In this document: positions 1 to 6,897 of the stretch, piece by piece
Layout: each line of letters opens with the position of its first letter
Numbering within the stretch: the stretch's first letter is position 1
The notes under the pieces: model-generated
Told to the model about the DNA's origin: nothing
Database searches by the model: none
The model's input: only the letters and a program-made list of their open reading frames with translations
Translations under genes and position numbers: made by a program
Assembly (NCBI GenBank): GCA_025459175.1
Contig: JALORC010000046.1
Coordinates: 1 to 49,183, forward strand
DNA from: Planctomycetota bacterium
Lineage (GTDB): Bacteria > Planctomycetota > UBA1135 > UBA2386
DNA length: 49,183 nucleotides
Reading direction: 5' to 3'

Positions 1-270
1 GCCGAGTTCAACTACAACCCATCGGACACTGTGATGTTCGATTGCTTCGTCTGGCCAGTAGAGCGTGGTGGTATCCGTGCGATTCAAGTCGAGGACTACT
101 TTGGTGAGGCCTTTGAGGGTTCCGTGTTTGTGCTCCAAGTAACCCTGGTTTGCGTCGCGTCGTTCCTTGCGGCGTCCTCTATTGGTTGCCCCCGCAAAGT
201 GCCGACAATCAAGCCAGCCCAACACGGCGCAGCAGCCGACGATCGCCCCCAAGCGGGCGATCGCGGCTGA
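1..270 (+). CDS. Hypothetical protein, 3' end only
   Basis: The frame is open from the first base of the window and closes with a TGA inside the right arm of the first attC-like hairpin, as often seen for cassette ORFs. The first 45 or so residues (containing FVWPVERGGIRAIQVEDYFG) look like a real globular protein. The remainder is low in character, and a frameshift or a shorter true product is possible. I do not recognise the family. The start lies outside the window. Confidence 0.4.
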   Translation, partial: AEFNYNPSDTVMFDCFVWPVERGGIRAIQVEDYFGEAFEGSVFVLQVTLVCVASFLAASSIGCPRKVPTIKPAQHGAAADDRPQAGDRG

Positions 271-288
271 GCGCCAAAGACGTGGGGG
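217..288 (+). repeat. attC-like recombination site A
   Basis: The left core GCCCAAC (217-223) fits the integron R'' consensus RYYYAAC exactly. The arms AGCCG (234-238) and CGGCT (264-268) pair. Inside them GATCGCCC (241-248) pairs with GGGCGATC (255-262), and C240 pairs with G263. A239 is left unpaired, like the extrahelical base that sets attC strand choice. CAAAGAC leads into GTGGGGG at 282, a degenerate R' (consensus GTTRRRY). The arrangement closely resembles the well-known aadA-type attC. Confidence 0.6.
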
Positions 289-300
289 CGACAGGTCGCG

Positions 301-621
301 ATGGTCCTTGTCCAGTTTCTCACCGAGCCGGATCGCAAGGTCTCGTTGGAGGAGTTCCTCTTCTTGGGAGACTCGTTCCGCATCTGCGCAGAGTCCCATC
401 GATGGCCACCGCTCGAGACCTTCAACGCCTTCCTCGGCTGCGGCGTCGACGACTCCGATGGTGACCTGATGATGTGGCGACCATTCGAGGTAGATCCTGC
501 AGCTTACTCGAATGCTCGTTTGCATCGTGATCCAAGTGGGGTTGTGGAAACTCTCGGCACGATCGATGGCGACTGGTCTGCGTGGTTTGCAGCCGCGGTC
601 GGTATGCTGCGTCCTGAATAG
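301..621 (+). CDS. Hypothetical cassette protein, 106 aa
   Basis: This is a short acidic protein with no signal peptide or membrane segment and a compact, Trp-rich composition (DDSDGDLMMWRPFEVDP, then DGDWSAWFAAAVGMLRPE at the C-terminus). It resembles small immunity-like or cassette-borne cytosolic proteins, but I cannot assign a family. The ATG follows an ACAGG motif by about five bases. It sits alone between attC-like sites A and B, so it would form one complete mobile cassette of about 390 bp. Confidence 0.6.
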   Translation: MVLVQFLTEPDRKVSLEEFLFLGDSFRICAESHRWPPLETFNAFLGCGVDDSDGDLMMWRPFEVDPAAYSNARLHRDPSGVVETLGTIDGDWSAWFAAAVGMLRPE

Positions 622-626
622 TCACA

Positions 627-675
627 GCAGCTGACGGCGCTTCGCGCCGGAGCTGCGTGTCCAAAGATGTTGTGC
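627..675 (+). repeat. attC-like recombination site B
   Basis: GCAGCT (627-632) pairs with AGCTGC (651-656) and GGCGC (636-640) with GCGCC (644-648) around a TTC loop, with one more base on the left strand than on the right. CCAAAGAT precedes GTTGTGC at 669, which matches R' GTTRRRY at six of seven bases. The step from right arm to R' is 18 bases, as in site A. A clean R'' was not found upstream. Confidence 0.5.
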
Positions 676-712
676 GGGCCTGACCCTTGACCGTATGCGG
701 GAGCATGATGCG

Positions 713-982
713 ATGAGACGTGCCATTGCCTGGTGCTGCTTGCTTGGCGGTATCCTCGCGACGGTGCCGTTGCTCTACTCCGCGGTGTTCTACGGATTGG
801 CGGCTGGTGGCCCGCCACAGACGCCGGAGCCGCGACAAGTTCTCTTGATCTGGTGCTTCGCCTCCCTCGCTTCAGCTCTGGTTGTGCCCATCGTTGGTAT
901 TCTCATGTTCCGCAGCCTTCGTCGTTCAAAGGCTGCAGAACAAGCCGATGCAGCCGGCGACGACCAGGTGGCTCGCGCCTGA
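713..982 (+). CDS. Small two-helix membrane protein
   Basis: The protein has 89 residues with two hydrophobic helices (around AWCCLLGGILATVPLLYSAV and WCFASLASALVVPIVGILMF), a short Pro-rich loop between them and a charged C-terminal tail. The ATG at 713 is preferred over one at 695 because a GGGAG ribosome site lies nine bases upstream. The stop lies inside attC-like site C. It would be the sole ORF of its cassette. Function is unknown; small membrane proteins are common integron cargo. Confidence 0.6.
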   Translation: MRRAIAWCCLLGGILATVPLLYSAVFYGLAAGGPPQTPEPRQVLLIWCFASLASALVVPIVGILMFRSLRRSKAAEQADAAGDDQVARA

Positions 983-1000
983 TGGGCAAAGACGTTAGAC
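935..1000 (+). repeat. attC-like recombination site C
   Basis: GGCG (956-959) pairs with CGCC (976-979). A960 is unpaired on the left only, then CGACC pairs with GG(C)TCG. CAAAGAC is followed by GTTAGAC (994-1000), a perfect R' core. The right-arm-to-core step is again 18 bases. The possible R'' GCAGAAC at 935 has two mismatches. This is the site with the best cutting core in the window. Confidence 0.55.
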
Positions 1001-1038
1001 AGTTGAATCCCCGTGGTGGATCTGCCCTCGGATCAACC

Positions 1039-1188
1039 GTGCGCCCTGTGCCACAGAAGTCCTGGAGGCGATTGATCGGGCCGCGCGACCCTTCGGGCCG
1101 GATCTTTGCGTGGGGGGCATGGATGCTCTTGGCTTCGCCCTTCCTGTTCTTCGCCTACCTGCTGTTCTTCAAGGGGCACTGCGGCTAG
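1039..1188 (+). CDS. Small single-helix membrane protein
   Basis: About 49 residues, ending in a strong hydrophobic helix (FAWGAWMLLASPFLFFAYLL) after a basic N-terminal stretch. The frame stays open back to an ATG at 982 overlapping the previous stop. That longer form would be encoded by the attC site itself, so I prefer the GTG at 1039; the GTG at 1048 is also possible. There is no clear ribosome site. Function is unknown. Confidence 0.45.
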   Translation: MRPVPQKSWRRLIGPRDPSGRIFAWGAWMLLASPFLFFAYLLFFKGHCG

Positions 1189-1199
1189 TCCTGATTGCT

Positions 1200-1295
1200 G
1201 CCCGACAAGCCCATGTAGCAGACGAGCGCCGCGGCGGCTTTCGGGGCGATCACCCCCGAGCGGGTACCCGCGGCTGATTGCCACAAATGCCATGC
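1200..1295 (+). repeat. attC-like recombination site D (degenerate)
   Basis: GCCCGAC (1200-1206) matches R'' with one mismatch. A long imperfect stem ends in CCGCGGCTGA with CGGCT at 1271-1275. The expected R' position 1289 reads GCCATGC, a poor match to GTTRRRY, so the site may be inactive. Stem pairing is AGC-bulge-CGCGG with CCGCGGCT. Confidence 0.35.
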
Positions 1296-1639
1296 ACGTC
1301 CAGGAGCTTCGTCTCGGGTTCTCCACCGCGGACACGTCGTACCCCAGCTTGGTGTTCGCCCCGGCGCGACTATCGGCCTCGTTCCGGTCGTCCAGCGGAG
1401 AGCCGGTGGCCGTCGAGTTCGGCGGAGTGGCGGCCTTCTCGTGGCAGGAGGATCAGGACGATCTCCTCCCTGGCGAGCCTTGGGACGGGCCTTGCGAGAT
1501 CTTCGACAGTCCCCTCCTTGCTGCGCACCCGCCGGGGAAGACGATGTATTCCGTCGCCGGGCTGCGCCACATTCGATTCCACTTCAACGAGTGGGGCCGT
1601 CTCGATGTCCTGTGCACGAGTTTCTCGAAGAGCACATAG
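1292..1639 (+). CDS. Hypothetical protein, 115 aa
   Basis: A soluble protein rich in beta-forming residues, starting MHVQELRLGFSTADTSYPSL and ending NEWGRLDVLCTSFSKST. It has no signal peptide and no membrane segment. The pattern (an aromatic F-x-W within a Gly-poor beta sheet, then SVAGLRHIRFHFNEWG) suggests a small all-beta domain, but I do not recognise the family. The ATG immediately follows attC-like site D, and no Shine-Dalgarno motif is visible. Confidence 0.6.
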   Translation: MHVQELRLGFSTADTSYPSLVFAPARLSASFRSSSGEPVAVEFGGVAAFSWQEDQDDLLPGEPWDGPCEIFDSPLLAAHPPGKTMYSVAGLRHIRFHFNEWGRLDVLCTSFSKST

Positions 1640-1641
1640 CG

Positions 1642-1695
1642 AGCCGCCTACGGTCTCCTACGCGGGCTCGCGGCGGATGGTCAGAGAAGACAGGT
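1642..1695 (+). repeat. Weak attC-like hairpin
   Basis: AGCCG (1642-1646) opposes CGGCG (1671-1675) in an imperfect stem, and GCGAGCC (1639-1645) can alternatively pair with GGCTCGC (1665-1671). The downstream GGATGGTCAGAGAAGACAGG echoes the GATGGGCAAAGACGTT of site C, but no GTT core remains. It may be a decayed attC or a simple terminator for the gene before it. Confidence 0.25.
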
Positions 1696-1702
1696 CCATC
1701 CG

Positions 1703-2341
1703 ATGTTCGGACTGAGGGTCACGATCAACGAAGCTCTCTCCGTGGTCGCCGCAGCGGAGGATGCTGGTCAGGTGACCGCGATGTTGACGGCAACCGGAGT
1801 CCTGGGCAGCGCCACGCGTCCCAGTCGGACGGGAGAGACGCACGAGTGCTGGCTGAGTCTCCGGTGCACTCGTGAGCACGCTGGCTCTGTGGATCGTGTT
1901 CACTGGATGCAGCGCTACGGTGTCGGAATCGGTGACGAGGTCGTGATCGAGATCGTGGAGACGGAACAGCCCACCCGTCCGTTGCCGGAGAATGCCGGCC
2001 GTCGGGTCCACGTCGGATCGCTGACCCGGATGTTCGGGTTCATGGTCGCTGTCAACGACGAGGCCCCCATCACCGGCGCGGCAGACGACCTGTACGTCCT
2101 GACCGCGGTCGTTGGCGCATCAGGTGTCCTGGGGCGACTCGCAACACCGGCTCGACGGAACCAGGCGCAAGACTACCGCCTTTCTCTTGGCGGGCTGACT
2201 TCGAGGCAGCTCGGCGACCGCGACGAGCATCTGCACTGGCTCAACCGCGATGACCTGGCCGTCGGCGATCGCGTGACGATCCGGATCGTCGAAACCTCTC
2301 AGGCTTCTGTTCCTGCGAAGAGATCGCCTGCAGAATCTTGA
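1703..2341 (+). CDS. Tandem-duplicated two-domain hypothetical protein
   Basis: The 212 residues consist of two related halves, about 1-90 and 110-200. Each starts MFG(L/F)xVxxN, passes through a TAxxxxxGVLG motif and ends in H(W/L)xxxxxxxVGDxVxIxIVET. The duplication is within the gene, and the halves have diverged well past one half of their residues. The GDEV/GDRV ending suggests a small beta-barrel closing strand. No known family is recognised. ACAGG lies eight bases before the ATG. The following ORF overlaps its stop, so the two may be one translational unit inside one cassette. Confidence 0.65.
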   Translation: MFGLRVTINEALSVVAAAEDAGQVTAMLTATGVLGSATRPSRTGETHECWLSLRCTREHAGSVDRVHWMQRYGVGIGDEVVIEIVETEQPTRPLPENAGRRVHVGSLTRMFGFMVAVNDEAPITGAADDLYVLTAVVGASGVLGRLATPARRNQAQDYRLSLGGLTSRQLGDRDEHLHWLNRDDLAVGDRVTIRIVETSQASVPAKRSPAES

Positions 2342-2925
2342 CCCGACACGACGCAGGAGCCGACGAACGACGCAGCGGCACCGGCGGCGCCGCGGCACAG
2401 TCGTCGGACAGACATCTCTTGAGCATCCTCGTCGGAATCGCAGTCGGACTGACCCTGACGATCCTCGACCTCGAGGCATTGGGGGGCCTGGGGGCTGCAG
2501 TGGCATGCTTGCACCTGTTCCTCGTGCCAGGCCTCGGGCTCGGACTGCTCGGCTTCGGCATCAAGACTCGACGCGCCACGAGGATCCGCTTCGGGCTCGC
2601 CCTGGTCCTCGCGGCGGTTGCGTCCTTCGTCGCATCGGGCATGTTGCTGAACCGCAAGATCGAGGCCAGCAAGGCGGCTGGCGACGAGCTGTGCGTGGCA
2701 CTGGAGTCCTGTCGCCAGAGCAGTGGTCGGTACCCCGAGAATCTGCAAGCCTTGGTGCCTGAGTGGCTGTCTGCGGTGCCATGGACCAGCATGGGTCTGT
2801 TCCGCTCGGTCCCCTTCGACTACCGGCCGGAGCCCCAGCGCGACGACTACACATTGGGGTTCCATTCGACGTTCCTCATCTACTGCGCGCGCGCTCGAGC
2901 GACGACTTGGAAGTGCGATGACTAG
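2338..2925 (+). CDS. Membrane protein with pseudopilin-like C-terminal domain
   Basis: Three hydrophobic helices occupy the first half (around LLSILVGIAVGLTLTILDL, ACLHLFLVPGLGLGLLGFG and FGLALVLAAVASFVASGMLL). They are followed by a soluble tail beginning KAAGDELCVALESCRQSSGR YPENLQALVP. Short chain, then Y-P-x-x-L-x-x-LVP, resembles the globular part of GspG-like pseudopilins, though it is not N-terminal here as in true pseudopilins. The TTG at 2338 overlaps the previous stop; an internal TTG near 2422 is an alternative start. The role is unknown. Confidence 0.55.
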   Translation: MTRHDAGADERRSGTGGAAAQSSDRHLLSILVGIAVGLTLTILDLEALGGLGAAVACLHLFLVPGLGLGLLGFGIKTRRATRIRFGLALVLAAVASFVASGMLLNRKIEASKAAGDELCVALESCRQSSGRYPENLQALVPEWLSAVPWTSMGLFRSVPFDYRPEPQRDDYTLGFHSTFLIYCARARATTWKCDD

Positions 2926-2926
2926 T

Positions 2927-3017
2927 GCCCAGCGCCGAGTAGCATTCCCTCCTACGTGTCGCCGGAGCCGGTGAGCGCCGCAACGGCGCTCGCGGTTCCG
3001 CGGCGACGACGTCGTTC
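2927..3017 (+). repeat. attC-like recombination site E
   Basis: GAGCGCCG (2973-2980) pairs perfectly with CGGCGCTC (2984-2991) over a CAA loop. Outside it AGCCG (2966-2970) pairs with CGGTT (2993-2997), and the left strand has one extra base (GT against G). This is the same asymmetry as in sites A to C. GCCCAGC at 2927 has one mismatch to R''. The expected R' at 3011 (18-base step) reads GTCGTTC, a partial match. Confidence 0.4.
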
Positions 3018-3050
3018 GGATTCATTCGACGCGATCGACCGAGGTTCCTG

Positions 3051-3290
3051 ATGCGACGATTCATCGCGGTGGTGTTCGGCTTGTTCGGTCTCTGGATCTT
3101 CAGTGGCTCCTTGATGAGTGTGGCGATCACCGAGCCGGGCTCTTTCCTCCCGGCGATGTGGTCCGAACTGCTGCTGGGTGCAGTCCTGCTCGTCGTGGCA
3201 GCGCTGCTGTGGCGTGGCCGTGCCCATCAGGGTGCTGGCCGACGAGCCGTGGAAGTTGGCGATGTCCCTCGGGCGGGGGCGCGCGGCTGA
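3051..3290 (+). CDS. Small two-helix membrane protein
   Basis: 79 residues with two clear hydrophobic helices (FIAVVFGLFGLWIFSGSLMS and MWSELLLGAVLLVVAALLW) and a Gly/Arg-rich tail that runs into the next attC-like site, where the TGA lies. GAGG is six bases before the ATG. It would be the only ORF of its cassette. Function is unknown. Confidence 0.6.
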   Translation: MRRFIAVVFGLFGLWIFSGSLMSVAITEPGSFLPAMWSELLLGAVLLVVAALLWRGRAHQGAGRRAVEVGDVPRAGARG

Positions 3291-3308
3291 GCGGCAATCC
3301 TGGACGGG
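3222..3308 (+). repeat. attC-like recombination site F (degenerate)
   Basis: GCCCATC (3222-3228) is one mismatch from R''. AGCCG (3245-3249) and CGGCT (3284-3288) form the arms, and the right arm continues as CGGCTGAGCG, identical to site A over ten bases. The inner stem is poor, and the expected R' at 3302 reads GGACGGG, so it is probably decayed. Confidence 0.35.
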
Positions 3309-3368
3309 TGTTCGTGGCTGCGGAGGTTGCGCCACCCTGCCCCGGAGCTGCCAACGCGTGGAGCAGAC

Positions 3369-3725
3369 ATGAACTGGACGCCGATCGACCGCGAGGAGCT
3401 GCAGCGCTGGATCGAACGTGGTCTCGAAGCCGGCGGTGAGGACGTGCGCACCGTCTTCGCCCGCATCGCCTGCGAGCCGGTCAAATGGCAGCTGCATCCG
3501 TGGGGTGATCAAGGCCAGGGCTTCTGGGTGGTCGCGAAGCTCGGCCGCCGCGTCGTGTGGTTCAACGACATCGAGGACGGCTTCAACATCTCGACCTTCG
3601 CGGCCGAGGGCGTCATCCCTCCCGACGGATACGGGTGCGAACAGGACCAGCTCCACTTGGCCCTGCGCAAGCTCCTGCACGGTGGTGAGTCTCCGCCTGG
3701 CGCGCCCCGACCTGTTGCTGGGTAG
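3369..3725 (+). CDS. Hypothetical protein, 118 aa
   Basis: A soluble protein starting MNWTPIDREELQRWIERGLE and containing GFWVVAKLGRRVVWFNDIED and a Cys near its C-terminal third (YGCEQDQLHLALRKLL). The size and helix-then-beta pattern resemble small SMI1/KNR4-like or DUF-type cassette proteins, but I cannot assign it. The ATG at 3369 has GGAG six bases upstream and is preferred to earlier in-frame starts. It is the last plus-strand ORF of the array-like block. Confidence 0.6.
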   Translation: MNWTPIDREELQRWIERGLEAGGEDVRTVFARIACEPVKWQLHPWGDQGQGFWVVAKLGRRVVWFNDIEDGFNISTFAAEGVIPPDGYGCEQDQLHLALRKLLHGGESPPGAPRPVAG

Positions 3726-3744
3726 GGGGCGATCCGACTCACCG

Positions 3745-3763
3745 CAGCGGCCGTAGGCCGTTG
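3745..3763. terminator. Hairpin between convergent genes
   Basis: CAGCGGCC pairs with GGCCGTTG (one G-T pair) around GTA, between the last array ORF and the convergent sigma-factor fusion gene. There is no T tract on either side, so this is a candidate terminator only. Confidence 0.3.
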
Positions 3764-3818
3764 CGAACCCCGAGCGCGACGGTCCCGCGCTGGAGGCGCG
3801 CGGCAGCCACGCTCCCGG

Positions 3819-6740
3819 TCAGTGCTGCATCGGCACCGGGATCACCATCGCCGCGTCGGAGTGCGCGACCACGAACGGCCCGCGCCACGCGCGCCCCTCG
3901 GCGTCGGTGTGGCGCAGTTCGTAGCGGCCGGCCTGCAACACGGCCTGGAACCGCAGCGCCGTGTGTGCAGCGGGCTTGAAGTCGCCGTAGAGCTCGCCGC
4001 GATCGAGATCGTGCAGCTCGAACCGCCGGGGGCCGCTGCCCGGTTCGGGCAAGCCGTGGACCCGCAGCGTGCAGCGCGTGGCCCGCGGCAACCGCAGCCG
4101 CAGCGTCGTCACCGCGCCCGCGTCGATGTGCACCGGCGCTGCTTCGACCCAGCGCAGCCGATCGCAGACCGCGAACAGCTGGTAGTCGCCGGGCAGCAGC
4201 ACCTGGTGCGCGCGCGGCGACTGCGGCATCGCCGCGCGTCGGTCGGCGGCGACGTCGCGGATCACCAGCACCATCGGCCCGGGCTCCGCGCCGTCCTCGG
4301 CGCCGAGATCGAGCTGCAGCGTGCCGGTGGGCGGGGCGCTGCGGTCGATGGAGTGCTCTTCGCCGGCGGCCAGTTCGAACGCACCGAGCCACCAGCTCGG
4401 CAGCTCCAGGCGCGTCGTCTCCGCATACAGCTCGAAGCGCGCCAGCGGCAGCGGCCCGAGCCGGAACGCGCCGCGGTCGTCGGTCAGACCGAGTTCGTCG
4501 GCGGCGCGTCCGTCGAACTGCACGAACAGCCGCGCCTGCGCCAACGGCGCGCCGGCCGCCGTGCGCAGGACTCCCTGCAGGATGGCGCTGGCGGCGAACT
4601 GCGCCGGCAGCTGCACGACCACGTGCGCGCCGTCCCAGGTCGAGAACGGATCGAGGTCGCGCCACAGCGGTTCGCCCGGCAGCTGGATCGCGAGCTGTGG
4701 CCGCCCGAGGCCGTTCGCGGTGCAGGTGAAGCTGCCGTCCGCCTGCAGCGACACCAGCCGCGGCTCGCCCTTCAGCGCCGACTGCGACCACGTCGCGCGC
4801 AACTCGGCCGCCGCGTCTGCCGGCGGCAGACCGCGCACGATGCCGGTCACCACCTGGGCGGTCGGCAGTACCAGCTCGATCGCTTCCTTCGGCGCGGTCA
4901 CCAGCCGCAGCTGGTGCGGCAGATGGCCCTCGTGGTGCGCCATCAGCTCGAGCGGCGGTGCGGGTGGGGCGACGAACTCGAAGCTGCCGTCGGCGCCGGT
5001 CAGCGCATCGATGTTGCCGCCGAGTTCGTCGGCGCGGCAGACGATCCTCGCACCGTCGATCCCCCGACCCTCGGCATCGAGCACCCGCCCGCGCAGCGGC
5101 GGTTGGGCGCGCAGCACGATGGTGTGGGACACCTCCTGCGCCGCGACCACGTGGATGTGGTCCACCTCGGGCGCGAACCCACGCGCGCGCACCATCAGCG
5201 GCAGCGGGCCCGGCGGCAGGCTGGCGAGGGCGAGACGACCCTCCGCGTCGCTGCGCCCGGTCTGCGGTGGCGGTCGCCAGGCGACGACGTTCTCGATGAG
5301 GTGCAGCGGCACCCCATCGGTGGTGTCGCCGGCCCAGACATTCGCGCCGGCGACCGCGCGACCGTCGGCATCGGTGATCCGCAGCACGGCGCGGCCGGCG
5401 GCCGGGCCGAGGTTCAGTTCGAGCGTGCCGTCGTGGCCGACGTCCCAGCGCTCGACGTTGCTGCCGCACCAGTCGGGATGCCGCGCCGCCACGAACGTGG
5501 CGTCGGCTATGTGGGTCAGCTCGAACGTGCCGTCGTCGCCGGTGCGGATCACGTCCTGGCCGCGCCACGGTTCGGCCGGCACGCTGCCGACCCAGATGCT
5601 GGCGCCGCCGGCGGGGGTGCCGTCGGCGAGACGCACGCGGCCGCGCACGGTGCCGAGTTCTTTCAGCACCAGCCGGAACGTGCGCGACTTCGGCTCCTGG
5701 TCGAACGCGATGCGCGGGCCACGATCCGCCTGCAGCGCGAACCGCCCGCTCGGCGGCAGGGCAAAGTGCAGTCGGCCATGGGCATCGGTGACGCCTTCGC
5801 TGCGGTGCAGCAACGGATCGCCGCCGTCGATGCGGGTGCAGGTGATGCCGACGGCCGGCACGCCTTGGCCGGCGAGGTCCTCGACCTGGATCGTCAGTAC
5901 GGCAGTGGCGGGTGCGCTGGCGACCGCGGTGCGGTCCGCGGCGGGAGGTGGCTCCGGTGCGGGCGCGGTGCCGGGGGGCGCGGTGGCCTCCGTCGCCGGC
6001 GCTGCGACCGCGACCGGAACCGCGCGGTCGCCGGCGGTGCCGGCGAACTGCCACCAGTACCAGCACAGCGCCAGCGCGCCGAGCAGCGGCAGCGCGAGCG
6101 CGGCGCGCCGCGGTGCCGCACCGGTGCCGGCGGTGCCGGGCCGCACCAACAGCCACGCGAACAGCGGTGCCGACCAGCGTTTGAGCGCCTCGCGCAGTTG
6201 GCGCAGGCCGCGGTGCAGGTGCACGCGCACCGTCGTGCGCGGTTGCTGCAGGTCGCGCGCGATCTGTCGTGGTGAGTGCTGGTCGAGCAGGTAGCGCCGC
6301 AGCGGGTCGCGGTAGCGCGGCGGCAGATTGGCGAGGGCCTTCTGCAGGTCGGTGCTCAGTTCGCGCTGCTCGGCCGCGGTCGCGGCATCCGGGCCGGTCC
6401 GGGGCCCGGCTTCGGCTTCGGCCGTGGCGCCGGCTTCGTGCGACCTCGGCACCCGTTCGCGCTGCTGCTGGGAGCGATGGCGTGTCAACAGCTCCTGCAG
6501 CCACGGCAGCAACGGCTGCCGACGATCCCAGCGATCCGCGATCGCGAGCGCGGCGACCAGCGTCTCCTGGACCAGGTCCTCGGCGTCCTCGATCGAAGCG
6601 CCGAGTTGCCGCGCCGATCGCCGCAGCGGTGGGGCGCACCGCCGCAGCAGTTGCTGCAGGGAGTCCTCGCAGCCGGTGTCGACGAAGGCGGCGAACAGGT
6701 GCTCGAGCGAAGGGGAATCGGCCACGAGAGGGGCGACCAT
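3819..6740 (-). CDS. ECF-type sigma factor fused to a membrane helix and carboxypeptidase-regulatory-like domains
   Basis: The N-terminus is an extracytoplasmic-function sigma factor. Region 2 spans about residues 15-95, with DAEDLVQETLVAAL at 52-65 as in ECF core-binding helices. Region 4 spans about 130-190, with the helix-turn-helix SPRQIARDLQQPRTTVRVHL. A transmembrane helix follows at about 213-233, then a Pro/Ala linker, then some 700 residues of about five repeated beta-sandwich segments of carboxypeptidase D regulatory type (patterns such as GRVRLADGTPAGGASIWVG, then DDGTFEL). The layout implies a membrane-tethered sigma factor with an external sensor. ATG 6740 is chosen because the sigma domain starts right after it; the frame stays open upstream. 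No anti-sigma gene is adjacent. A divergent secreted-protein gene starts 157 bp away and is a possible target. Confidence 0.8.
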   Translation of the reverse strand: MVAPLVADSPSLEHLFAAFVDTGCEDSLQQLLRRCAPPLRRSARQLGASIEDAEDLVQETLVAALAIADRWDRRQPLLPWLQELLTRHRSQQQRERVPRSHEAGATAEAEAGPRTGPDAATAAEQRELSTDLQKALANLPPRYRDPLRRYLLDQHSPRQIARDLQQPRTTVRVHLHRGLRQLREALKRWSAPLFAWLLVRPGTAGTGAAPRRAALALPLLGALALCWYWWQFAGTAGDRAVPVAVAAPATEATAPPGTAPAPEPPPAADRTAVASAPATAVLTIQVEDLAGQGVPAVGITCTRIDGGDPLLHRSEGVTDAHGRLHFALPPSGRFALQADRGPRIAFDQEPKSRTFRLVLKELGTVRGRVRLADGTPAGGASIWVGSVPAEPWRGQDVIRTGDDGTFELTHIADATFVAARHPDWCGSNVERWDVGHDGTLELNLGPAAGRAVLRITDADGRAVAGANVWAGDTTDGVPLHLIENVVAWRPPPQTGRSDAEGRLALASLPPGPLPLMVRARGFAPEVDHIHVVAAQEVSHTIVLRAQPPLRGRVLDAEGRGIDGARIVCRADELGGNIDALTGADGSFEFVAPPAPPLELMAHHEGHLPHQLRLVTAPKEAIELVLPTAQVVTGIVRGLPPADAAAELRATWSQSALKGEPRLVSLQADGSFTCTANGLGRPQLAIQLPGEPLWRDLDPFSTWDGAHVVVQLPAQFAASAILQGVLRTAAGAPLAQARLFVQFDGRAADELGLTDDRGAFRLGPLPLARFELYAETTRLELPSWWLGAFELAAGEEHSIDRSAPPTGTLQLDLGAEDGAEPGPMVLVIRDVAADRRAAMPQSPRAHQVLLPGDYQLFAVCDRLRWVEAAPVHIDAGAVTTLRLRLPRATRCTLRVHGLPEPGSGPRRFELHDLDRGELYGDFKPAAHTALRFQAVLQAGRYELRHTDAEGRAWRGPFVVAHSDAAMVIPVPMQH

Positions 6741-6897
6741 TGTCGCGCGCCAATGGCTCGGTTGCACGCGGCAGTCGGTGCCGTCGCGGGCGCGGGCCGG
6801 TCCCGCCGGTGGCAGCGGAATCGCGGCGCTGCGGTGACGGCGCAACGGCGCGCATTGCGTGTTCCTGGTCGTGCGAGCCACGGCTCCTGCGACCCAC

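Larger units (their letters stand above)
1..3725 (+). mobile_element. Putative integron gene-cassette array (distal part)
   Basis: Every credible ORF here is short, lies on the plus strand and ends at or just before an imperfect hairpin. The hairpins at about 217-288, 627-675 and 935-1000 share AGCCG/CGGCT-like arms, a one-base asymmetry, a CAAAGAYGT block and an identical 18-base step from the start of the right arm to the expected GTT cut site. Weaker copies occur near 1200, 1642, 2927 and 3222. This is the layout of integron cassettes, one small ORF plus one attC each. The implied cassette edges are about 282, 669, 994, 1289, 3011 and 3302. No integrase gene is visible; given ORF orientation it should lie left of the window. 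The block is less GC-rich by eye than the rest, but I did not measure this. Confidence 0.55.

Noticed and set aside
982..1038. ATG start for the small membrane ORF that overlaps the previous stop
   Set aside because: The encoded extra residues are the translated attC site, so a start after the cut site is more likely.
4321..6294. Plus-strand 657-residue frame opposite the sigma-factor fusion
   Set aside because: Arg/Ser/Ala-rich shadow of the minus-strand gene, which has clear sigma motifs.
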